From Candidatus Rhabdochlamydia sp. (GTDB lineage: Bacteria > Chlamydiota > Chlamydiia > Chlamydiales > Rhabdochlamydiaceae), in contig JASHWX010000037.1 in assembly GCA_030043815.1 (NCBI GenBank), positions 1 through 13,917 on the forward strand: a stretch of 13,917 nt of DNA, in the 5' to 3' direction. This document shows positions 7,533 through 13,917 of the stretch, one piece after another. Both the position numbers and the translations under genes were made by a program. Every line of letters begins with the position of its first letter. The first letter of the stretch is position 1. Under the pieces are notes generated by a model. That model saw nothing but the letters and a program-made list of their open reading frames with translations, was not told the origin of the DNA and searched no databases.

Positions 7533-7540
7533 AGGTGGAG
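7533..7540 (+). promoter_or_regulatory. Ribosome binding site of dinD
   Basis: AGGTGGAG ends 2 nt before the ATG at 7543; its AGGTG part is 5 nt away. It fixes the start of the dinD reading frame. Confidence 0.6.
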
Positions 7541-7542
7541 TT

Positions 7543-8424
7543 ATGACTGACACATCTATCGATTACTTTCACTTTGAGAAAGATAAGGAGAGCTTTGAAG
7601 ATCTAGGGCGGCAAAATGGTTTTCGCTATTGGTATGCTAGAGATTTGATGAAAATGCTCGGCTATAATGACTATACCGTGTTTAAAAAAGGTCCTATAAA
7701 CAAGGCGATTACTGTATGTTCCACTCTTGACATTGACGTCAGTGTGAATTTTGAGCAAGTCACTCGCGATCTTGACGGAATCAAGCAAAATGACTATCGA
7801 CTCTCCAAGTTTGCTTGCTATTTAGTTGCGATGAACGGTGATGTAAAAAAGAAAGAAGTAGCTTTAGCTCAAGCGTACTTCATTACGGTTACAGAAGCCT
7901 TCAAACGATATGTTAATGAAGCACAACAAGTAGAGAGAATTGCGATTCGAGGCGAAGTTTCAGAGCGAGAAAAATCCCTTTCTAGTGTCGCCAATAATGC
8001 CGGCGTTGAGAACTATGCTTTTTTTCAAAATCAAGGCTATTTAGGCCTTTACAACATGTCCATTAATCAGTTGAGAGATCGTAAAGGAATTCCCAATGGT
8101 AGAAGTCTTTTGGATTTCATGGGAAAAGAAGAATTGGCTGCCAATTTATTTCGTATTACACAGACCGAAGCAAAAATTCGAAATGAAGGTCTCAAAGGTC
8201 AGAAGAAACTGGAAGATGCAGCCTTTTCGGTAGGACGCCAAGTACGAAAGACGATGGAAGAAATCAGCGGAACCAGACCTGAAAATTTACCCATCGAACA
8301 AGACATTAATACTGTGAAATCAGCGATTAAATCAACTCAAAAAGAATTCCTCAAACTGGATAAGCCTAAAAAGAAAAATGAAGAATTATTACTACCCTTT
8401 GAAGATTCTCAGAAAAATACATGA
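7543..8424 (+). CDS. dinD: DinD-type DNA-damage-inducible protein (BRO-N related)
   Basis: The 293-residue product matches the E. coli DinD layout (about 275 residues) along its length. The BRO-N-like N-terminal part has WYARDLMKMLGY (30-41) and RLSKFACYLVAMNGD (86-100). The second half contains FFQNQGYLGLYN (160-171), an RKG...DFMGKEELAANLFRITQTEAK block (180-211), and VGRQVRKTMEEISGTRPENLP. In E. coli DinD is SOS-induced and is reported to inhibit RecA-mediated strand exchange; BRO-N domains also occur in phage antirepressors. The C-terminal tail is Lys/Glu-rich. Base composition is visibly more AT-rich than that of the flanking genes, and the gene stands alone between two minus-strand genes, so it was probably acquired horizontally. 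No SOS box is visible, so damage induction is not supported by the sequence. A phage antirepressor-like role is the main alternative. Confidence 0.88.
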   Translation: MTDTSIDYFHFEKDKESFEDLGRQNGFRYWYARDLMKMLGYNDYTVFKKGPINKAITVCSTLDIDVSVNFEQVTRDLDGIKQNDYRLSKFACYLVAMNGDVKKKEVALAQAYFITVTEAFKRYVNEAQQVERIAIRGEVSEREKSLSSVANNAGVENYAFFQNQGYLGLYNMSINQLRDRKGIPNGRSLLDFMGKEELAANLFRITQTEAKIRNEGLKGQKKLEDAAFSVGRQVRKTMEEISGTRPENLPIEQDINTVKSAIKSTQKEFLKLDKPKKKNEELLLPFEDSQKNT

Positions 8425-8457
8425 AAAAGCACAAGGACTTGATTCTGAAGTTTTGTT

Positions 8458-9855
8458 CTAAAAATAAGAAGGATCCAACTGATCTTCCTCAAAAATAAGC
8501 TCTTCGATGGGTTCGCTGCAAGGCTTTGGCGCTTCGGTGGATTTTTCTTTCTTGGTGTTGCGTCCTTTAAGGAAGAATTGAATGGGCGCTCCAAGAAAAC
8601 CATAGGTCTCGCGGAATTGATTAATTAAATACTTTTTATATGTGTCGACCATCAATTCTGGATGATTGACGAATAAGACGAAGCGGGGCGGCTGGATATC
8701 GACTTGAGCGAGGTAAAAAATCCTTAAACGTTTTCCGTCGATCATGGGGGGATGGTATTTTTGGACCGTTTTCTCGACAAATTTATTCAGCTGTCCTGTC
8801 GTGATGCGCCGGTTTTGCTGTTCGAAGACTTCCTTAACTGTATTAAAAAGGCCATCGAGGTTGCGCCCGGTTTTGCCTGACACGAATTGAAGAGGGCAGT
8901 GATTGAGGAAAGCAATATCGATCTCAAAGCTTTTACGGCAATGCTCCATGCGAAAGCCTTTCACAAGGTCCCATTTGTTGAAGAGCACGATGCATCCTTT
9001 TCCTAAAGCCTCGATTTCGCGGGCGATCCGCTTTTCTTGGACTGTCATTCCGCGCTCGGCGTCAACGACGAGCACGCAAACATCCGCCCTTTCGAGCGCT
9101 CTTTCGGTGCGCACGGCAGCGAATTTATCGACGACGTCGCGCTCGGCGCTTTTCCTGCGGATTCCTGCGGTGTCGATCAGTGTAAATCGCTGCCCTTCGG
9201 CCTCGATTTCAATGTCGATGCTGTCCCGCGTCGTGCCCGCAATCGGGCTGACGACGCACCTCTCTTCATCGAGAAGGTAATTGACGATGGTGGATTTTCC
9301 GACATTCGGCCGGCCGACGATGGCGACGTTGATCGAATCTTTTGCTCCTGCTTCATTTTCGTCAAAAACAATGCCTTGAAACGCCTCTTCGAGGAGTTCC
9401 GCGATGCGGAAATTCTGGATTGCCGATACGCCGACGATGCGCCCAATGCCCAGCGAGAAGAAAGGATAGACGAGATCTTGTTTCGACAGATCGTCCATTT
9501 TATTGGCGGCAATGATCACAGGTTTTCCGGTGCGCCTTAAGTATCGCGCGACGAGCTCATCTAGCGGAGCCACACCGACTGTGATATCCACCACCATGAC
9601 AAGGACATCCGCTTCTTCAATGGCAATTTCCGTCTGGCGGCGGATCTCTTCTTGGAAGGGCACTTCAGAATGGGGATTGATCCCGCCTGTATCGATCACT
9701 TGGAAAGCCTTTCCAAAAAATTCGGCGTCCGCGTACAGGCGATCGCGCGTCACCCCTTCGGCTTCATCGACGATCGCAATCCGTTTTTTGCAGATTCTGT
9801 TAAAAAGCGCAGACTTTCCGACATTCGGCCTGCCCACCAATGCTAACTTAATCAT
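8458..9855 (-). CDS. der: Ribosome-assembly GTPase Der (EngA)
   Basis: Der is a double GTPase needed for 50S ribosomal subunit maturation. The 465-residue product has the full layout. The first G domain has P-loop GRPNVGKS (8-15), DTGG (55-58) and NKMD (118-121). The second has GRPNVGKS (181-188), GTTRD (207-211), DTAG (228-231) and NKWD (293-296). A KH-like C-terminal domain ends in the conserved RETYGFLGAPIQFFLKGR. A tail of about 30 residues, acidic at its end, follows. All nucleotide-binding motifs are intact. The start is fixed because the P-loop begins at residue 8, as in other Der proteins. There is no Shine-Dalgarno sequence before it; a promoter-like element lies directly upstream. 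It runs in the same direction as the SNF2 gene, 48 bp downstream of it, and is convergent with dinD. Confidence 0.97.
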   Translation of the reverse strand: MIKLALVGRPNVGKSALFNRICKKRIAIVDEAEGVTRDRLYADAEFFGKAFQVIDTGGINPHSEVPFQEEIRRQTEIAIEEADVLVMVVDITVGVAPLDELVARYLRRTGKPVIIAANKMDDLSKQDLVYPFFSLGIGRIVGVSAIQNFRIAELLEEAFQGIVFDENEAGAKDSINVAIVGRPNVGKSTIVNYLLDEERCVVSPIAGTTRDSIDIEIEAEGQRFTLIDTAGIRRKSAERDVVDKFAAVRTERALERADVCVLVVDAERGMTVQEKRIAREIEALGKGCIVLFNKWDLVKGFRMEHCRKSFEIDIAFLNHCPLQFVSGKTGRNLDGLFNTVKEVFEQQNRRITTGQLNKFVEKTVQKYHPPMIDGKRLRIFYLAQVDIQPPRFVLFVNHPELMVDTYKKYLINQFRETYGFLGAPIQFFLKGRNTKKEKSTEAPKPCSEPIEELIFEEDQLDPSYF

Positions 9856-9864
9856 AGGGGAATC

Positions 9865-9893
9865 AATATACCTGATAGCGCAATAAAATTCAA
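9865..9893 (-). promoter_or_regulatory. Putative promoter immediately upstream of der
   Basis: The minus strand reads TTGAAT (9893-9888), a 17-bp spacer, then TATATT (9870-9865), a good sigma-70-like pair. The predicted start near 9858 leaves only about 3 nt before the der ATG at 9855, so a transcript from here would be almost leaderless. Confidence 0.5.
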
Positions 9894-9903
9894 GAGACTG
9901 ATT

Positions 9904-12900
9904 TTAAATGCTTTGCAAATCTATATCGATGAGCCAAAGCAGCTGGAGCAGCTCTTCCCGGTCGAGGCCTTTGATCTGGTCCTGGTCGTCGAATCCGATG
10001 ACGCCTTCCATGAGGAGGGTCTTTTTCTCGATGAGGCGATGGATGTGCTCTTCAATGGTGCCTTTGGTCACGAGTTTAAAGACCTGGACGCCGCGGTTTT
10101 GGCCGATGCGGTGGACGCGGTCGGTGGCTTGGTTCTCGCGGGCGGGGTTCCACCATCTGTCATAATGAATCACGACGGAGGCAGAAACAAGATCGACCCC
10201 TACGCCGACTGCTTGGAGGGAGGCAAGAAAAATTTCACAGTGGGGATCATCGCGGAAACGGTCGAGCTGTTCTTTGCGATTGCGGGTAGAGCCGCGGATG
10301 GTGGCATATTGAATCTTGTGTTCATTCAAATACGCTTCCATCATGTCGAGCATGTCGAGGTATTGGGAAAAGACGACGAGCTTTTGCCCGCTGTCGCGCG
10401 TTTCTTGGAGCAATTCGGTAAACAGGTCCCATTTGCCCGATTGGTGTTTTTGGAATTCGCTGTATTTCTTAGTGATGAGGCACGGATGGTCGCAGATCTG
10501 TTTGAGTGTGGAGAGCAGAGCAAAGACATGCAGATAAGGAACAGGTTTGGAAGCGTTTTCGAGACTTTCAAGCAATGCTTCTTTGTGAAGCATAAATGTC
10601 TTTTTATAGAGTTCTTGCTGCTCATCCGATAGGTCGCAATAGGCGATCTCTTCGATTTTGTCGGGAAGCTCGAGGAGCACTTCCGACTTTTTTCTTCGCA
10701 AGATAAAGGGGCGGATCAATTTGGAAAGGAGAGCTTTTTTCTCAGTATCTTGATTCTTTTCAATCGGGTTGACGAAGAGCTCTTTAAACTGGGCTTCTTG
10801 AGGCAAATAGAGAGGGATGATGACATCGAATAGAGCTTTGAGCTCGAGCAGGCGGTTCTCAATGGGAGTGCCCGTCAGCCCAAGGCGCATCTTGGCTTTG
10901 ATCTTCTTGAGGGCTTTATGTGTTTGCGATTGCGCGTTTTTTGCGATCTGCAATTCATCGAAAATCGCAAGTTCGAATTCAATTTGAGATAGAGCTTGTT
11001 TTTCACTGCGAAGCGTCCCATAAGACGTGAGCAAAATGTCAGTCTGTTCTTCGAGCTTGCGGCTGATCCCGTAAAACACCCATACACGGACATCCGGGAG
11101 AAAATCCTTCAACAGCGCTTCCCAGTGATAAATCACCGAGGTAGGACAAACAACCAAGACTTTTCCTTCCGCCACGCCTTGGTTTTTGATTGCGGCGATA
11201 AGTCCCATCGCCTGGTGGGTTTTTCCAAGGCCCATTTCGTCGCACAAAAATCCAGAAAGTCCGTGCGAATACATGAACCAAAGCCACTTCACCCCCACTT
11301 CTTGATAAGAGCGCAGATCGCTTTTAAAGCCAGTCAAATCGATCGGTTGGTCCGTCTCGAATGTGGTGAGTTCTTTGATCAGCTTGCGCGTTTCAAGATC
11401 ATCTGCAGAGACGCGCAGCTCTTCAAAAAGGGTCATTCGGAGCCACTCGAGCGTCGTGATGCGGAGCTGCTTGCCGCTTTTCAGCCATCGTTTTTTGGGG
11501 ATAGTCTTGAACCAGTTGAACCTGGGATGCTTTAAGAGAATCAAGCCCGCGGATGTGAAAAGATACCGTTTGTTCTCCTGAACTCCCCTCCACAGTTCGA
11601 CGAGATCGACGATACCGATATCAGTCTCATATTCTCCTTCGAGCAGCCATTCTGTCTTCTGCCTTTGCAGACGGCGGATCTTCAAGAAAATTTCTCGCGG
11701 TTTTTTCAATTCCTTTTGAATAGAGAAGATGAAAGGCCTGAGCGCGTCGAGTTCGAATAAAACGAAGTAAGGCTCATCTGCAGCGTTGATGACCTTTTCC
11801 TTGACAAATCCTTCAGGGACCCTTTTCTCGTACGGGATTTCGCAAAAACCCTCCCCTTCAACATAAGTGTAGTCGCCAAAGATTTGCACTTGCTCTGCGG
11901 TATAAGAAGAGATGTATTGAAAATGCGGGCGCACAGTAATGCGGCGCGCCTCGTTTAAAAAGATCTCAAGGCCGCTTTTTTCTAAAGGACATTTCGCAGA
12001 AAAGAAACCCTTGAGCGCCTCTAATTCTTCGCGATGGGCACGGATAAAAGCGCCGATCTCCGCTTTATGGATCACTGTGCCGGGGCGAAGAAAAGCGCCT
12101 CTGCCAATCCTCTTCGCAAAAAATCCCTTGCCTTTGAGATAGATCCATTCGCCAAAGTCGATGATCTCTTCTCCCATCATCTCCAGATGAGACTCAAAGC
12201 GCAAAAAGCCTTCTTTGGTGACGGCGAAACTGAGCTGCGATTCGATGGTGTACACGTGCGTCTGAAATCCTTCAAATCCGCTGAGCCACACGCGGTGTTT
12301 GTTGATGAAATCGTTCATCTGCGACCGCATTACGATCTTTTCTACGCCATCGAAGAGCTGATTTTCTAAAGGATAAAATCCTTTGCCTTGTACATAGGCC
12401 CACTGGCCAAAGTAGGCGGAGTGTTCCTTTTGGAGATCCCCCTTTTCAAAGAGATAGCAAACAATATGAAGATTCTCCTCTTTATCGAAATACACGTGGT
12501 ATTGAGGCTTGATGTGGCCAAGATGAATCGTGCCAAGGACGAGATATTTTTGGAAAATGAGCGGATGTTTGTGCAGAACGGAACCGATTTTATCTTGCGG
12601 GATTTCGTCTTGCTTGAAAATGGGGTCCATGCGCTTGGGGAAAAATCCCTTTTTCGGGATGAACAGCCACTCTCCCACTTCGATTGCCCCCGCGGCCTCT
12701 TCTTCTTTCGCAGAGATTTCCGCTTTAACTCTAGATTTTTTGATCAAAAATCGACGTTTTTCCACATCGTAGCGGATCTTTTCGATCTTCGACTCGACGA
12801 ATTCATGCACAGCAAGCGGAGAGGCGACTGTTCCGAGCGCGGGAATGAGCTGCGGCCAATTGACCTCAGCAATGTAAAAGCTGATGGTAAACGCGGGAAA

Positions 12901-13566
12901 GCGGATGCGGATCCAATTGGGCAACTGAGCCCCCTTGAACTCGATCTTATACGCTTCTTTGTCTTCTTGCATTGCCATCATCCATTTTGCAAGATCGGAC
13001 CAGAAAGAAAGCTCATATTGAAGCTGATGGCTCGGCTTTCCTTCTTTCCATAGAGCGATCTCTTCGGGAGGCAGGTTAGAAAATTTCAGCGAAGTCTCCT
13101 CCGTCTCCACCGCGCGTTTGTATAACAGATCCTGCAGCCGCTTCTTCTCCTTGGGCAAGACTTGTTTGATGACAAATAATTGTTTGCCTGTCACCGACTT
13201 GGCTTCGTAGATTTGATTTTTTACTTTGATGATATCGGCATCATAGCCATGCCGGCGGCTGGCCATTTGGCACAAATGATTCCAGAGCGAGGAGCGGAAT
13301 CGAACATGCAAGGGTGTCGAAAAACCATTGAAAATCTTTAAATATGCCCCGGCGAGATGGGGGCACGATTTTGTCTCGCCTGCCGCAGGACAATTGCAAA
13401 ACCCATCAAGAAGATTCCCCTGATCGTCGAGCTGCAAAAAAGGCCAATAGTTGTCAATTTCGACTTGATAGGTCCCTTCAGAAAATAGGACCTGCTTCAC
13501 CTTGCCCGCTTTGAGCAAAGCCTCCCCTTCAACAAGATCCTTTTTAGAAAAGGGAACATTTTCCAT
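9904..13566 (-). CDS. SNF2-family helicase/ATPase with N-terminal SWIM zinc finger
   Basis: The 1220-residue product is a nucleic-acid-dependent translocase of the SWI2/SNF2 class. The N-terminus has a SWIM zinc finger with ligands Cys57, Cys59, Cys68 and His70. Residues about 200-730 are the long bacterial SNF2-associated region, containing four repeats described separately. The ATPase core follows: Q-like entry LRSYQEVGVKWL, P-loop DEMGLGKT with Lys782, DExx box DELQ (870-873), LTGTPIENR, and LRRKKSEV. Lobe 2 has VVFSQY (around 1060), SLQAVGVGVDLVSA, and DRVHRIGQ with His1152. All helicase motifs look intact. Chlamydial genomes encode an SNF2 protein of about this size; its role is not well defined. 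The ATG at 13566 is preferred over an upstream TTG at 13587 because AGGTG lies 7 nt before it. It follows dapF by 43 bp and precedes der by 48 bp on the same strand. Confidence 0.95.
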   Translation of the reverse strand: MENVPFSKKDLVEGEALLKAGKVKQVLFSEGTYQVEIDNYWPFLQLDDQGNLLDGFCNCPAAGETKSCPHLAGAYLKIFNGFSTPLHVRFRSSLWNHLCQMASRRHGYDADIIKVKNQIYEAKSVTGKQLFVIKQVLPKEKKRLQDLLYKRAVETEETSLKFSNLPPEEIALWKEGKPSHQLQYELSFWSDLAKWMMAMQEDKEAYKIEFKGAQLPNWIRIRFPAFTISFYIAEVNWPQLIPALGTVASPLAVHEFVESKIEKIRYDVEKRRFLIKKSRVKAEISAKEEEAAGAIEVGEWLFIPKKGFFPKRMDPIFKQDEIPQDKIGSVLHKHPLIFQKYLVLGTIHLGHIKPQYHVYFDKEENLHIVCYLFEKGDLQKEHSAYFGQWAYVQGKGFYPLENQLFDGVEKIVMRSQMNDFINKHRVWLSGFEGFQTHVYTIESQLSFAVTKEGFLRFESHLEMMGEEIIDFGEWIYLKGKGFFAKRIGRGAFLRPGTVIHKAEIGAFIRAHREELEALKGFFSAKCPLEKSGLEIFLNEARRITVRPHFQYISSYTAEQVQIFGDYTYVEGEGFCEIPYEKRVPEGFVKEKVINAADEPYFVLFELDALRPFIFSIQKELKKPREIFLKIRRLQRQKTEWLLEGEYETDIGIVDLVELWRGVQENKRYLFTSAGLILLKHPRFNWFKTIPKKRWLKSGKQLRITTLEWLRMTLFEELRVSADDLETRKLIKELTTFETDQPIDLTGFKSDLRSYQEVGVKWLWFMYSHGLSGFLCDEMGLGKTHQAMGLIAAIKNQGVAEGKVLVVCPTSVIYHWEALLKDFLPDVRVWVFYGISRKLEEQTDILLTSYGTLRSEKQALSQIEFELAIFDELQIAKNAQSQTHKALKKIKAKMRLGLTGTPIENRLLELKALFDVIIPLYLPQEAQFKELFVNPIEKNQDTEKKALLSKLIRPFILRRKKSEVLLELPDKIEEIAYCDLSDEQQELYKKTFMLHKEALLESLENASKPVPYLHVFALLSTLKQICDHPCLITKKYSEFQKHQSGKWDLFTELLQETRDSGQKLVVFSQYLDMLDMMEAYLNEHKIQYATIRGSTRNRKEQLDRFRDDPHCEIFLASLQAVGVGVDLVSASVVIHYDRWWNPARENQATDRVHRIGQNRGVQVFKLVTKGTIEEHIHRLIEKKTLLMEGVIGFDDQDQIKGLDREELLQLLWLIDIDLQSI
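11836..12678 (-). repeat. Four-copy module in the SNF2-associated region
   Basis: A 15-residue signature of the form (F/V)G(E/Q/D)(W/Y)xYxxGxGF recurs at 12678-12634 (VGEWLFIPKKGFFPK), 12411-12367 (FGQWAYVQGKGFYPL), 12156-12112 (FGEWIYLKGKGFFAK) and 11880-11836 (FGDYTYVEGEGFCEI). The spacing is 267, 255 and 276 bp, so the modules are about 85-92 residues each. The first three are each followed by a helical stretch rich in His and basic residues. Confidence 0.8.
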
Positions 13567-13573
13567 CCGGCGA

Positions 13574-13578
13574 CACCT
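13574..13578 (-). promoter_or_regulatory. Ribosome binding site deciding the SNF2 start
   Basis: The minus strand reads AAGGATAGGTG upstream of the ATG at 13566; AGGTG (13578-13574) is 7 nt from it. A TTG at 13587 in the same frame has no such sequence upstream. Confidence 0.5.
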
Positions 13579-13609
13579 ATCCTTCAACAGTAAGGATGCC
13601 TGGAGTCAT

Positions 13610-13917
13610 TTAATTGCACAAGTCGAGAACGCCTTCAAATACTCGATATACGGGACCGAACATCTGAATATGGCCATCGGCAAAGGAAAATCGCATGGAT
13701 GAAATAGAAATGGGGCCTTTAATTTTTAAAAATTCTTTTGCAACAAAGGCAACGGCTGCACAGCCCGTACCGCAGGATGCGGTCTCCCCTTCGACGCCTC
13801 GTTCATAAGTGCGGACGGTTAGCTTATGGGATGCAATGGAAACAAAATTGACATTGACACCGTGAGGGGCAAAGGCTTCATGAAAGCGCAACAAGCGCCC
13901 CTCTTTTTCCACCTCGG
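13610..13917 (-). CDS. dapF: Diaminopimelate epimerase DapF, C-terminal part (5' end outside window)
   Basis: About 102 C-terminal residues are present; the frame is open to the right edge. Visible DapF hallmarks are GVNVNFV, VRTYERGVEGET, and the active-site stretch ASCGTGCAAVAFVA, whose first Cys is the C-terminal member of the catalytic cysteine pair. DapF converts LL- to meso-diaminopimelate for peptidoglycan and lysine synthesis in the cytoplasm. In Chlamydia trachomatis DapF is reported also to act as a D-glutamate racemase, which would be relevant if this organism is chlamydial. Its stop is 43 bp before the SNF2 start on the same strand, with no hairpin-plus-T-run between, so co-transcription is possible. 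Confidence 0.95.
   Translation of the reverse strand, partial: EVEKEGRLLRFHEAFAPHGVNVNFVSIASHKLTVRTYERGVEGETASCGTGCAAVAFVAKEFLKIKGPISISSMRFSFADGHIQMFGPVYRVFEGVLDLCN

Noticed and set aside
7423..7542. SOS/LexA operator upstream of dinD
   Set aside because: Neither the CTGT-N8-ACAG nor the GAAC-N4-GTTC palindrome is present; a single GGAAC near 7522 has no matching half.
8425..8457. Possible terminator between convergent dinD and der
   Set aside because: Only a CAAG-GA-CTTG match with a 2-nt loop is present, too weak for an intrinsic terminator.
9913..10632. 239-residue plus-strand open frame
   Set aside because: It is antisense to the SNF2 helicase C-terminal lobe; no ribosome binding site or recognisable motifs.
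12388..13053. 221-residue plus-strand open frame
   Set aside because: It is antisense to the SNF2-associated region; composition and motifs fit a shadow frame.
1..13917. CRISPR arrays, tRNA or rRNA genes, insertion sequences, prophage integrase
   Set aside because: I saw no regularly spaced direct repeats, cloverleaf-like sequences, rRNA segments, transposase motifs or terminal inverted repeats.

Overview
This window looks like chromosomal sequence from a Chlamydiota (chlamydia-like) bacterium, most likely an environmental, Parachlamydiales-type lineage. The evidence is indirect. A dapF gene is followed by a very large SNF2 helicase with an N-terminal SWIM zinc finger, then by der, and I recall chlamydial genomes carrying this SNF2 type close to der. 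There is also a stand-alone secretin and a guanidinoacetate-methyltransferase-like protein. The organism is Gram-negative: secretin, outer-membrane-type lipoproteins, a BepA-like protease and diaminopimelate synthesis. Composition is mixed by eye: GC-balanced in most genes, clearly more AT-rich at 7.42-8.46 kb.

Layout. 1-962 (minus): SAM-dependent methyltransferase of the GAMT/RMT2 class, running off the left edge. 1035-6160 (plus): a tightly overlapping three-gene operon made of a 1283-residue secretin with eight extra tandem N-domain-like modules, a TPR-type lipoprotein with a hydrophobic C-terminal region, and an exported YidD-like protein lacking the usual YidD cysteines. 6157-7410 (minus): an M48 metalloprotease/TPR lipoprotein that shares its stop-codon bases with the YidD-like gene. 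7411-7542: AT-rich divergent promoter region. 7543-8424 (plus): DinD-type protein, AT-richer than its neighbours. 8458-9855 (minus): der. 9904-13566 (minus): SWIM-SNF2 helicase. 13610-13917 (minus): C-terminal part of DapF, cut by the right edge.

How the genes fit together. The left half is an envelope region: the secretin operon and the BepA-like lipoprotease facing it would all act at the periplasm or outer membrane. The right half is housekeeping (ribosome assembly GTPase, DNA/RNA remodelling ATPase, peptidoglycan precursor synthesis) transcribed in one direction with gaps of 43 and 48 bp. The dinD gene sits between the halves and looks like a later arrival.

The best candidate for something undescribed is the secretin-lipoprotein-YidD-like operon. 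The secretin has an arm of about 670 residues of repeated ring-building modules in place of the usual one to three, and it is co-translated with two exported partners, with no pilus or type II ATPase genes in view.
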